From Atriophallophorus winterbourni (lineage: Eukaryota > Platyhelminthes > Trematoda > Plagiorchiida > Microphallidae), in contig JACCGJ010005681.1 of assembly GCA_013407085.1 (NCBI GenBank), positions 1 to 64,000 on the forward strand: a stretch of DNA of 64,000 bases, read 5' to 3'. The notes under the pieces were generated by a model. The model saw nothing but the letters and a program-made list of their open reading frames with translations, was not told the DNA's origin and did no database searches. A program made the position numbers and the translations under genes. Below are positions 53,410 to 64,000 of the stretch, piece after piece (positions within the stretch are counted from its first letter, which is position 1; each line of letters opens with the position of its first letter).

Positions 53410-54411
53410 TTATGATGCAGAATATATTGTTTCAATGTTTGGATTGGTCAACATGAAATTGTCCAAATTCGATTTGAATATATCCAAGTTGGGTGAATGT
53501 GCAACATTACAAGGTAGGCAGTTCCAGGTAAAGCATACACGTACAGAATAAAAGTACCTTCGACAGTTTAGTCTGGAGTCAGGAATATGTACTGCATAGT
53601 CGTGACTCCGGCTGGTTCTGCGTGGTAGTCGCGTGAATAGTTGATTTAGGGGATGGTTGGGGGTATGCAGTATATTGAACATAAGTATCAAATCACCTCT
53701 AAGACGGCGGTAGCGAAAGTCGAATAGATTGAGACTTGCAATACGATCTTCGTATTGTTTGTGCTTCAAACCGCGTACGAGCTTGGTAGTCCGATGATAT
53801 ATTCTCTGCAAGAGACTCATGTCCTTCTGTAGCCAGGGTGACCAAGCCTGAACCGCATACTCCATGGTTGGCCTCAAGTACGTATTAATTATTCGATGAA
53901 CGGTTTGCTTAGTGAAACTCCCGAACACGCGTTTTAGCAGTACTCGCGACGTCTTTTCATAGACAGCTGTGGCGTTATGCGACGGTTTCAACGTGCTGCT
54001 CACCCACACACCCAAGTCCTTCTCCTTGTCAGTGCTTTCAAGAATATGGGAACCAAGGGTGTAAGAGAACTCAAAATGTCTTCCAACAGTCACTACCTTG
54101 CATTTGCTGAAATTGAAAGGTAGTTCATTTCTAACTGACCAGTTCTGTAAGGCATCAAGGTCCAGCTGAAGCTGTCTGCAATCTTCAGTTGTGCGTACTT
54201 GCGTCCACAGCTTGATGTCATCCGCAAATAACAAGATTTTGCTGCGAACAAGGTTCGGTAAGTCGTTTACATAGATCAGGAAAAGAATTGGTCCAAGCGC
54301 TGATCCCTGCGACACCCCACTCGTTACTGCAATGGGTCGTGATGAAGCACCGTCACCCTTACTCGAATGACACGGTCGACCAAGAATGTACATACCAAGC
54401 GCATGATGGTT
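53410..54411 (-). pseudogene. CR1-e reverse transcriptase, copy 2
   Basis: A continuous frame from SSRPIAVTSGVSQGSALGPI through LLFADDIKLW and the thumb to IETIYSAS at 53410, 327 codons in the open part. The codon for Trp after LDALQN is intact. The frameshift near 54355 separates it from the upstream RVIRVRVDG text. Catalytic FADD present, block A missing, so not an active RT. Confidence 0.8.
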
Positions 54412-55458
54412 TCATGCTCCGAAGCATTTAGAATGACTTAACAGCCCGATTCGGGAGTTACAATCTTTCCCTCAGCGCTCACAGTGTTAGGCAGTACTCG
54501 GTCTATCGGCTCAGTTGAACGCCGGCGGCGTGATCTGTGTTCAGCAGGACTTGAGCTGTATCTGCTTTTCGCCACTTTGGGCATGAAGCTGTACACAGTG
54601 ACTCAAAAGTAACCGATCAATAGTAACTTATTCCCAATTCGTAGAGTCGAATCCTAGTGCATTCATATCTCTGTTACAAACGTTTTCGTACCGCAATTGC
54701 AGTCTGCCCCAACCTAGACCTCGAACGCCACCACGGTCACGCTACAGGAATGTCATATGGGGAATAGAAAATTCACTTGTCGGTCATATTCGATTGATAC
54801 CAAGTTTCAGTCACAGCAATAAGAGCAGGAGATTTGACTACATAAATATTAATCAGTTTCGCCTTGTTGACTAAACATTGAGCATTTGCATAAACAAATT
54901 TGATCGATACTGTTTTATGTAATAATGAATCATGTGGTATGTGATCAGGCGTTAAACATTGTGATGCCGTATCCCTCTGAATAGTCAGTGCTTGGGATAA
55001 AACGTGAACTTTTTACTCATCGCTGACCGCTTTAATCGACAATTAGGTTTGTGTGTGAATTGCTCCGTCCGACTAGATTTAAGCGGGACCTACGATGTTT
55101 TTTGATGTATAGATTTCCTCCGGCTATCAGCTGTCTCCAGACTTATGACATTGGGTTTGGGTTGGCTACGTCTAACATTCTTGGGTAATGTTCGTTTTCC
55201 TTTTTTCATTCCGACCTTACTATTTCGGCCAGAGCACTAGTCAAGAAAGTAATCTTCAGATGTTTCGGTCCATTCCCTTTACATTTTGGTGAAAAAGGAA
55301 TTCGAAGTGTCCACAACAACGGCATTAGAAATATCTAGAGAACACGGATTGTAGCGCCATTGCTTGACGCTCTACGGTTTCCTGAATCGATGCTCGAGAA
55401 GTATTTTCTGGTACACCAAGTATAACTATACCCCGCGATACCGTTTATTCCCTGGCGT

Positions 55459-56411
55459 TCAAGCTGCCCTTAATTTCCCACCATGGTACATCGGGATATA
55501 TGCGGCAGTTTGAGTCCGGATCTTTTTGAGTAGGTACGCTTTTAGGTGTATGTTCTCGATGTTAGCCTCATGTTTCAGTGTGACCTTTAGCAAGCGAGGT
55601 TGACTAATATGAGCTGAAGTTGAGTGGCGAGTTAGACGAGTCACTTTGTCTGGGATTGCATGTTCAATCTGCATTATGTGGCAAAGTTGAGACCATTTCT
55701 CGAGGTCGTGTTTCTGTTTGCTATGAAACTGGATTTCTTATGACTCACAAGCATTCGTACATATCACGCTCAGTGCATATGAAGAGTTCTTATTGCGTAT
55801 CGGAAAGTCAGACTTCTTAGAATCTATACCATTTCGGGATTGATTTTGTGAGTCGAGTACAGCATCTTTAGAGTGTAGAGCTGAGATCGAATTTAACAGA
55901 ACATCACTGAAAGAATTGCCTACGGCCGTGGTCGATTTTTCGGCTGATTTCAAAACGCGATTAACTCTGCGTTTTTGCTTTTTTGTCACAGCAATAGCCT
56001 TAGTCTCAGATTCCTTCAGTGGTGGTTCCGAAATCGTTGTATTAATGAGATCGTTTACATCAGTGATCACTTACGTACTCACAGAGTACTCAGAGTATTG
56101 GCATCGTGCAAGGATTTAGCTCCGCAACGAACACAGACATAGCAGGTGCCTGGAACCATTTCATTATTTATGAATGCTATCGAATCAGGGGCTAAAGTAG
56201 GGTCATATTTACCACGGATCTTGCCCATACACATAAAACACGTTCTGAATTTACTCCCCTTGGGACTCACCAGTTGTTCGCGCACTTTGCGCTTGGCCTC
56301 AGGACAATTCTGCGTGCCGAGGTGCGTCCTAACAGGTGGGCGCGCCGCGATCATTGTTGCGTTCGGCAGATCCAGGCTCTTGGCATTGATAGCTATGATC
56401 AAAGTTAACAC
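55459..56411 (-). pseudogene. CR1-e ORF1 remnant, copy 2
   Basis: Almost identical to 46961-47913, with the same internal stops (one residue differs, ENIHLKAY for ENILLKAY). The ORF1 breaks therefore predate the duplication. Confidence 0.55.
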
Positions 56412-57349
56412 AGAATTCTTGGAATGGGATACATCCGAGCAGATTCGGCGAAGATCTGACCAGAAGTGTCAGCGCAGTAAAATGCGACCGCTCAACAGAA
56501 TCTATTCAAACGTCTGTAGGTAAAAATCTGATCATACATTCGCAAAAGACCTTCCCTGTTAACGTGGTCTAATGCCTCTGTTTGACCAATAAAACAGCGT
56601 TTAAAGGCTCACGCTATTTCGACACTTTTCTTGAAGTTGTCTCAGTGAGGAGATCATGTCTACGGTTGACCTTTCCCTGCTAAAGCCATATTGAGATTCA
56701 AATTAAGCTCCATCAGCTAAAACTTGTAGCCAGATCTGTAAGACTTTAGCAAAAAAATTGATTACAACATTCAGAAAAACGTTGGTTACGAAAGTTCGCT
56801 ACGACTAAGTGATCACGACGTCATCCAGTTTGACTACCTGTTTGAAGCTGCAAGAATAAACGATGCCCAAAAACATTCTGAGTTTTAGTGATGATCTTGA
56901 AAACGCTCTACATTTGTCCTCAAGAACTCAAGAGAGAGAAAAAACTTAAATTTAAACTAAGAAGCCGAACTCGTATGTGGTTAAAGGAAAGAAATATTAC
57001 TTGGCGACAGCATCAGCAAAACCCACCATCATAGACTGGTGAAACATTTTGTTTACAGAGAAACAAAGAAACCATTTTTGTCATCCAAGAAAGTTGTACT
57101 ACCAAGAACCGATATCACGCATGATGGAGTTAAACCCGAAAATCCTCTATTTTAAGGTTAACGATCATGCTAAGATGAAATCAGGATTTGCGCCAGTAAA
57201 CTTGCTTGCTGGACCAACAACAACTGCATCAGATTCTGAACAAGGTTTCAAGAATTCATGGATTTATGGTTTCAAAGTTAACACTTTACAATGCCACAAT
57301 ATTACGGTATGAATGAAAATATGAAAAATATAATAGTATAAAAGGAACA

Positions 57350-57450
57350 GAGATGATATTCATTTGCTTGCGTAAGTCCAATTTCGCTTCAAACACCGCC
57401 TGGCAAGGAGACTCCACCACATGTTGGGGTAGAGAATTCAAAGAAAATGG
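57350..57450 (-). pseudogene. CR1-g C-terminus, duplication copy 2
   Basis: As 48835-48975, but 23 bp between two GATAT-type repeats are deleted just downstream in sense. The third copy at 61735-61790 keeps those bases. Confidence 0.6.
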
Positions 57451-57699
57451 CTATATAGACGATTTCCTGATTGCAACTGACTATATAATAGATCTTTCGG
57501 AATACGACTACGCTCCATTCTGTACACGGGGCCAATCCACCGCGGGCATTGCTGCCGTAGTAGCGTGAACCTGATCGGTAGACCAGCTTTTGAAAGCACT
57601 TAAGCGTTAGTCACTCAGTCCATCGACGATATGTTGAAGATCCGATAGATGCTATTTGATGGAAGGCAGTCAGCATACGTTCGTGTCTTGCGTGGGTGG

Positions 57700-58030
57700 T
57701 CTAGGATTCACTGCAGCAAAGTAAAGCATTTAGTACGTACGCGCTGTATAACATCATCTTTGTCTTTATAGGCATCTTGCAGTTACACCAAACATCAGAG
57801 TTCAATCGGATCAAATTGACAGCCACTCTGCCAATCCGCTTATCAATTGCCGTGTCTAGCGAGAGGTTATCCTCAATGGTAAACCAATTTATGTGAAAAG
57901 ATGAAATGGTTGAAGCTGACAGTTTCCAACAGTGCTGAATAGAGACGATACCATCCCTTGACCAAGAACTTTGTTCACGTTTGACAATAATCTTTAACAA
58001 TATTTTATAATATTTTTTCACCATCCGACC
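57700..58030 (-). pseudogene. LINE-X post-RT fragment, copy 2
   Basis: Duplicate of 49181-49560; the frame ends LNALLCCSES, restoring the usual LLYGSE pattern slightly better than copy 1. Confidence 0.6.
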
Positions 58031-58639
58031 AGATGTTTGGTGAACGATTAAAATTTTCGAATAAATGCGGTAAAATAGTGTAGTTCTTGGAATAAATAAA
58101 GGGAAATACTCGATCCATCTGTCTGTCCGCAGTGTTTTGCCAACAATCAGTTTACCACAGCATTAACCTTTCAGGATAAGATTAGTAGATTAATTTATTT
58201 TGTTTGAACTTAGCTTCAAAAAGGACTATTAAAATGTCTGGTAGCAGTTATGAAACTTTCAAAAATTTCCAAACTCAGATATAATCGTTTCAGTCATCAT
58301 TTCTTGTACGTAATTTCGAATGTTTTATCTTGATAATTTATCTCCATAACAAAGACAGTTCACTAATACAACATGAAATACGATGGCTATTTTCAAAGCA
58401 GTTGTACATTGCTAAAGAAAAAAAGAGTCATGCGTTTTATGCATCATGAAAGACTGTGTATGAACCATGAGTCAAACAGAAATCAGTGCAAAATAGAGTC
58501 AGGACACCATGTATAGATACAGTTGTGACCCAGATTAATGCACTCCGGTGCATGCATTAGAAAATCAAGTGTGATTTCATGAAAACAAAATTTGAAAAAC
58601 ATCTAATAGCTCTCATCAGGCTACTTTTTTTATTAGAAT

Positions 58640-59102
58640 GCTTTTCAGAAAAGATGGTTATTTGTTGAATCCATGCCGCGCTTCAGAGATTAATTTACGA
58701 ATCTCAAGTGAACTCCGCAAAGTATCAGCTATGATGGACTCCATTGCTTTCGGTATTACTGCTAATAACGCTATCGGATGGTAGTTTAACAGATTATTCC
58801 TTTTCGCCGCTCATGTATATCGGACTAAACGAGGCAATTGTCCAGTATTTTAGCACGACGTTCTGTTCGAACAGTATCTTGAACACATCGGGCGTCGGTA
58901 TTCCCAATTCTGTAAACAGGGAATGCAAAAGGTTAGGGTGTATATCATATATTCCGAGTGAACCCGATTTCTTCATCGTCATTAATTTTGTTTTAACAAC
59001 GTTAAGAAGGAATTTCATGTCGTGAAGCATTGGCATGATGCAGCTGTTACAGTTCACAAAACTGTCCATGTATCGACACTGTCCATGTATCATATTTTCC
59101 GG
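58640..59102 (-). pseudogene. LINE RT N-terminal blocks, copy 2
   Basis: Duplicate of 50165-50625 with a few substitutions. Here the LINE is continuous on its 5' side through a linker (59103-59700) to the endonuclease at 59820-60270. Confidence 0.65.
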
Positions 59103-59237
59103 GTGATCCCGTTTTCTTCATCGTCATTAATTTTGTTTTAACAACGTTAAGAAGGAATTTCACCTCTTGAAGAATTGGCAGGCTGCAACTGTTAGAGTTA
59201 ACAAAACTGTCCATGTATCGACACTTGTGAGATTACT
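58957..59237. repeat. Tandem repeat, copy 2 of 50480-50760
   Basis: Same two-unit structure inside duplication copy 2. Confidence 0.75.
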
Positions 59238-59819
59238 GATGCAAATTGTTTTCAAAGAACGTTTGGACAAAATTTAAATGATGTAACTATGCCAGTAGGA
59301 GAACCAAGTGGCAGTATTCCCATTTCAACTCTACGGAGGTTGTTGACGTGCTTGTACACTTCTTTGTGATTTATAACAAGTTTTTAGACTAGATTGATTT
59401 AGTAATGTTTTCTGTCATTCCGATTAAGGCAGACACACTTATTTCTTAATGATGTGCAGTTGCATCAATTCTGTCGTGACGGCTCGTTCAAGTACTTATT
59501 CCAGGTTTTGCAACGTTTACACATCTATTTCCGCGTACTGCTTCTAAGAGGCTTTTTTGGATGCTGTTTGTTGCTTATTATTAGCAAGTTAGATGACAAA
59601 ACAATGATGATATGGAGTTGGTTGTAAAAAGTTACCCATAATTCCTGTTCTGATGTGACTTCAAAAAATCCCATAAATCGGCCCTAATAAGAGCCCGAAG
59701 CAAGTCAAAGTTCACAGTTTCCTATCTTCGTTGTCTATTTTCTAACGATTCGTATTTATTAATATAATCGAACGTCAACATTATCAATCAATCTGAGTGG
59801 AGCTGTATAAGAAACAGAT

Positions 59820-60270
59820 TCCATCATGATTTCTTCGTTTGTGCGTATGAGGTCCAGGGTATATGGGGTTTAATCTGATCCAAACCGCGTTGGTTGTTTT
59901 ACATGATTGTAAAGTATGGTGTAAGTAATTATTTCTTCAAGAAAGCTTCGAAGTTATCGTTACTCGTAATGTGTGTGGCGAGCGTCGGTACATTGAAATC
60001 ACGGAGCAGGAGATGATGTGATTATGGAAGTTTCCATGCAAAACGTATAGCATTAGAAAGAACAGTGTCCGCGACTGATGATGAAGAAGGTAATCGATAA
60101 CTCAATGTTAAGTCGCACCTACGGTTATCATGCAGATCAATAGAGGAAAACAATCTATCTTGGACATTTAGCTCAATAGAGAAAAGTGTAATACAATTGA
60201 TGATTTCATGTAAGCAGAGGAGGACACCTTCAAATTTTTTGCACTATCTTCTCTGTAAATCATCCTTTAT
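59820..60270 (-). pseudogene. LINE endonuclease, 5' part of the LINE cut by the duplication
   Basis: Minus strand: VQDRLFSSIDLHDNRRCDLT, LSNAIRFAWKLP, HHLLLRDFNVPTLATHI (GDFN with Gly changed to Arg), FEAFLEEIITYTILYNHVKQ, PTRFGSD and TLDLIRTNEE. The order is that of a CR1-type endonuclease. A stop follows WKLP. Continues toward the RT at 58640-59102. Confidence 0.7.
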
Positions 60271-60939
60271 GTGATGGTGAGTACAAATACTGGTACGGAA
60301 TTAATCAATCACGATTTTGTTCATGCTGCAGTTGCGCGAAAATAAGGTTCGGTAAACTTGTCTCAAAAGCCCTGAGCATTGGTGTAACAGCATTATAGAG
60401 ATTTTATTTTGGCTGCAGATTAATAACCCATAGTATTTGATTGGCCGACCAGGAATTGGTTTGCTGCTGCATGTTTATTGTCTGGGTGCATGTGGTAGAC
60501 TGTGTGGCAAAATCATTTCGGGATAATTCATGTTCGTGCGCTTCATGTCATTTACAGCTCGAATAAGAATTTCCTTTAAATCTAGGATCTCTTTTAGAAA
60601 ATTTCATTTACTACATTCGTGTTGCAGTCATTAACTGGATTCTTCTTCGTTCGAACTGGGTACACCATGAACGATAACACCTCGGCGATTCATAGCATAT
60701 TTTGCTAATTCCAGATTATTCCCATGGAAAAATTGACAATTTTCTTTCAGCGTATTTTATTACAATTAAAAGGGATGAGGCGATCAAGATATTTTCTACA
60801 TCTTGCACAGGCGTTTTACTACACACAGTTAATTGGGTGAGTTCGCTAGAGATGATTTCGGGGGTCTAAATAATCCGGTCAACGACGCCTGTGAGGCACT
60901 GATACCTAAGCTTCGGCAAATGTTGTTCTATTGATTCCT
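60271..60939. other. No recognised feature
   Basis: AT-rich; no motif or repeat match was identified on either strand. Confidence 0.3.
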
Positions 60940-61340
60940 GTCATCCAATTCGCGTTCTCAGAACTGAAAATTGAAACTGATGATTTTCAAAACGTTTTAT
61001 TAGATTGTCAACAATGAGGCGCCCAATTAATTCGGAAACTACAGTTACCTGAGCGAGGGGTCCCTAATTAGAAACATCGGAGCTATTTTCGCCTTTATAA
61101 ATATGAGTAATTATTCCACGTCTCCAATCGGTAGGTATCACAACATTCTCAGCGTTTAATTAGGCAAGCATGTGAGCGGTTTCTATAGCGAGCTCGTACA
61201 TTGGTTCAACATGAGCGGGGTTGTTCCGCCGTCCCCAGGAGACTTTCCGGCTTTGGGATTAAATAATGTATGAAGGTCGCGTTTCGACGTGACATTAATT
61301 TCACTCATGCCAACCGTGATTGAAATGGTTTTATTTAGGT
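60940..61340 (-). pseudogene. LINE RT N-terminal fragment
   Basis: Minus strand: ISITVGMSEINVTSKRDLHT, LFNPKAGKSPGDGGTTP, then VIPTDWR and GIITHIYKGENSSDVSN, GPLAQVTVVSELIGRLIVDN. RT blocks 1-3 of a second LINE, not the one at 58640. One frameshift near 61215. Confidence 0.65.
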
Positions 61341-61389
61341 TGTAAACTGCATGTTCTCTCAGGCTGAATGCAGATTAATAAAATGTGGA

Positions 61390-61815
61390 TAATTATCTCT
61401 TTGAAAAAGTCTGTCACGGTGCAACAAAGTTAATGATGGGTCTCAGCAATGTTCCGTACACCGAAAGATTGCGACGTCTAAGTCTATCTAACTTCACCCA
61501 TAGAAGGATATGACGCGATATTATGACCTATAGAATTGTGTCTACCGGAAGACATCCACAAAAAATTGCTTGATTTGTGTGATGAGAAAGTGACACGCAG
61601 GTATACCTTTTCGCTTTAAGTTTCAAGTTCCAGTGTTAATTACCGGCGCCAATCTATTTGTAATTCCCAAACCCAACATGTGGTGGAGTCTCCTTGCCTA
61701 GCGGTGTTTAAATCGAAATTGGACTTACGCAAGCAAGAGAATATCATTCGTGAGCCTTACATATGATATTCTCTGTTCCTTTTATACTATTATATTTTTC
61801 ATAGTATCATTCATA
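61390..61815 (+). pseudogene. CR1-g RT thumb and 3' end (inverted third copy)
   Basis: Plus strand: TKLMMGLSNVPYTERLRRLS, LSNFTHRRI, IMTYRIVSTGRHP, PKPNMWWSPCLAVFKSKLDL in shifting frames. The last 130 bases match the inverse of 48835-48975 and retain 23 bp missing from 57350-57450. Confidence 0.65.
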
Positions 61816-61837
61816 CGGAGTCTATATCAGTGTGGGC

Positions 61838-61897
61838 TCATGTGATTGAACAGGTTGGTCGTACCAACCTTACCCAACAGGGGCATACAAGCGCAAC
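61838..61897 (-). repeat. Palindrome-containing repeat, copy 4
   Basis: AGGTTGGTCGTACCAACCT at 61852-61870 is a perfect inverted repeat with 8-bp arms and a 3-base centre. The flanks match copy 1 in reverse orientation (TGCGCTTGTATG). Confidence 0.65.
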
Positions 61898-62194
61898 ATG
61901 TTTACTCTAGTTAGCTTCATGCTCAATTGCCACACCATCAGCTCTGCACGTTTGAACCAAAGTGTCAAATAATCTAGACCGATTTCACATTGTGCTGGAT
62001 AAATAGGCTGATTGGTCTTTTCTTTGTCTCCATGACTTGACACTCCTAGTATTTCAACAGGCTGTTTAGTGCGACAATTAATTAAAGGTGGAGGATGATG
62101 TGGCACTTAATAACCTTGGTCTGACGAATCTTCTGTGTCAGAAGTGAAACGTTACTCAATAAACTTCTCCAACCAATTGTTTTAAAATTTTGTT

Positions 62195-62760
62195 TTCATC
62201 AAATCACACTTGATTTTGTAATGCATGCACCGGAGTGCATTAATCTGGGTCACAACTCTATCTATACATGGTGTCCTGACTCTATTTTGCACTGATTTCT
62301 GTTTGACTCATGGTTCATACACAGTCTTTCATGGTGCATAAAACGCATGACTATTTTTTCTTAACTATTTACAACTTCTGTGAAAATCGACATCGTATTT
62401 CATGTTGTATTAGTGAACTGTCTTTGTTATGGAGATAAATTATCAAGATAAAACATTCGAAATTACGTACAAGAAATGATGACTGAAACGATTATATCTG
62501 AGTTTGGAAATTTTTGAAAGTTTCATAACTGCTACCAGACATTTTAATAGTCATTTTTAAAGATAAGTTTAAACAAAATAAATTAATAACTTAACAAATT
62601 AATAAATTAATCTTATCCTAAAAGGTTAATGCTGCGGTAAGCTGATTGTTGGCAAAACACAGCGGATGGACAGATGGATCGAGTATTTCCCTTTATTTAT
62701 TCTAAGAACTACACTATTTTACCGCATTTATTCGGAAATTTTAATCGTTCACCAAACATC
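62195..62760 (+). repeat. Inverted third copy of part of the duplication unit
   Basis: Matches the reverse complement of about 49545-50110, for example CACCGGAGTGCATTAATCTG and GGAGATAAATTATCAAGATA. It leads into LINE-X, so these 565 bases are probably part of that repeat family rather than of the segmental event. Confidence 0.75.
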
Positions 62761-63995
62761 TGGTCGGATGGTGAAAAAATATTATAAAATATTGTTAAAG
62801 ATTATTATCAAACGTGAACAAAGTTCTTGGTCAAGGGATGGTATCGTCTCTATTCAGCACTGTTGGAAACTGTCAGCTTCAACCATTTCATCATTTCACA
62901 TAAATTGGTTTACCATTGAGGATAACCTCTCGCTAGACACGGCAATTGAAAAGCGGATTGGCAGAGCAGCCATCATTTTTTCACGATGGAACGTTGTTTT
63001 CTGAAACCTGGACCATCCACGCAAGACAGGGACATATGCTGAATGCCTTCCATCTAAGAACCATACGTCGTATCTCCGTCATACTCAGCATGCGAAGAAT
63101 TGAACTGCCAATCAGCACTAGCAAAATCAGAAATCCTCTTTCAAACTACTACGCAAGTGCATCATCTCATCTTGGTTCAACCATTGCTGATTACGTCTCG
63201 TTAGACACGGAGATTGATAAGCGGTTTGGTGGACCAGCTACTATCTTGTCCAGATTGAACGTTGTTTTTTGGACAAATGCAAGTTTACTATGAAGACGAC
63301 AATAATGGTGTAATAAATGCTTTATTTTTCATGCGTTAGATCTGTACTATCGAGGCAAGACACGAACGGAGGTTGAATTCTATCCATTTACGAAGCAAGC
63401 AACGTAGCTTGAACCTATGGTAGATGGACAAAGTAATAAAGGCTTATGTGTGTGTTCTAAAAATGGGCTGCAGAGCATATTCACCCCACTACGAAACCGC
63501 CGGCTACGTTGCCTAGGTGTTATGTACAAAATGGAAAATGATCTTATTCCGATAGATCTACTCTATGGAGAGTTGAAATCAGGAATTTGATATTTGTGCA
63601 GACCGCCCTTGTGATACACAGACTGTTGCAAAAGAGTAATGATAGCTTTTCACATTGGCTTACTAGTTGTGAAAAACTTGCTTGTGACCCCTAACGTTGG
63701 AGGCATGGTATAAATCTTCGTCAGCAAGTGTTGGAAGCTCATATAGTGTTATCGGCTGTTAATCGTACAGCGCGCCGTCAGCGAGCGACTAACATCGTTC
63801 GTCCGAGTACTGTTTGTCGCTGCAAGCGCTACGGGAGAGATTTTCTTCCTAAATCGGAGTGTTTAATCATTCGTAAATCTGTGAAAAATAAAACCATCAT
63901 GCGCTTGTCATGTACGTTGATGGCCGACATCAACCGAAGGAGGCCAACAAGAACGACATATTTTTGTTCATTCTCTTTTAATTACTCTGCATAAT
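62690..63995 (+). pseudogene. LINE-X C-terminal region with zinc-finger end
   Basis: FTIEDNLSLDTAIEKRIGRA near 62905, SETWTIHARQGHMLNAFHLR near 63000, then NRRLRCLGVMYKMENDLIPI and DLLYGELKSG near 63500-63585. A final RQRATNIVRPSTVCRCKRYG near 63780 with a degraded Cys/His finger follows. The order matches LINE ORF2 C-termini of the type RRLRWLGHV.RM..D.IPK.LLYGEL. Many breaks; the window ends inside or just after it. Confidence 0.6.
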
Positions 63996-64000
63996 TTGAG

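Larger units (their letters stand above)
53188..56413 (-). mobile_element. CR1-e, duplication copy 2
   Basis: Same element as 44682-47915. The RT frame lacks the TGA stop of copy 1 but has a one-base loss near 54355 (ACCGTCACCC for ACCGTCAACCC). Each copy therefore acquired its own lesion after duplication. Confidence 0.75.
52607..59647 (+). repeat. Segmental duplication, copy 2
   Basis: 7,041 bp matching 44100-51170. The left border cuts a CR1 endonuclease; the right border is continuous with a LINE linker (LWDFLKSHQN to the left of 59700). Compared with copy 1 it lacks 23 bp near 57352. Confidence 0.92.

Noticed and set aside
44100..59647. Two 7-kb copies as LTRs or arms of one giant mobile element
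   Set aside because: The copies contain several unrelated LINE pieces in mixed orientation and lack common termini or target duplications. The border pattern fits a duplication.

Overview
This is eukaryotic DNA from a flatworm-like animal, most probably a digenean trematode. The call rests on transposon content: RTE-clade LINEs of the schistosome SR2 type (C-terminal LRWLGHVLRMP motif), several CR1-like LINEs, Ty3/gypsy elements of the CsRn1 type with a tRNA-Trp-like primer site, and other Ty3/gypsy families. The species cannot be named from this. I see no rRNA, tRNA, CRISPR array or operon. Almost all of the 64 kb is transposons nested in older transposons. The one credible host gene is a small spliced reading frame at 40003-40405.

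Layout. 1-875: 3' end and LTR of a CsRn1-type element. 2780-8150: decayed CR1-a, split by a complete piggyBac transposon (4287-7364, TTAA on both sides). The piggyBac itself carries a CsRn1-type LTR-gag fragment between perfect 49-bp inverted repeats. 8754-10782: CsRn1-type element E. 11939-16276: CR1 and RTE-2 pieces, including CR1-c with an open reverse transcriptase frame. 16635-25115: an RTE-1 LINE with a 10-bp target duplication, interrupted by an RTE-2 insertion (18880-19664) and by gypsy element A (20825-24775). 25337-28098: a second kind of gypsy element (D) inside a SINE-like repeat. 28640-31980: another RTE-1-type copy, interrupted by the deletion derivative B (29455-30887). 32431-36504: element C, a decayed relative of A and B. 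36505-44050: RTE and LINE debris, SINE-like repeats and the small spliced gene. 44100-51170 and 52607-59647: a recent 7-kb duplication of LINE-rich DNA. 59648-64000: more LINE debris.

Main biological point. Elements A, B and C belong to one Ty3/gypsy lineage. None has a tRNA-like primer site. The bases directly inside the 5' LTR are the exact complement of a block inside the same LTR, and both halves have changed together between the three elements. This is the arrangement expected for Tf1-type self-primed reverse transcription. In element A the complement is 30 nt instead of 14-16 and has replaced the gag start, as if the RNA primer itself had been copied into the DNA. The CsRn1-type elements here use the ordinary tRNA-Trp-like site, so two priming systems sit side by side. 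A second point is that a SINE-like repeat shares its 3' tail with RTE-1, including a stem-loop with a paired compensatory base change.

All alignments were made by eye. Clade names come from motif recognition, not database searches. Names such as CR1-a, RTE-1 or element A are local labels.
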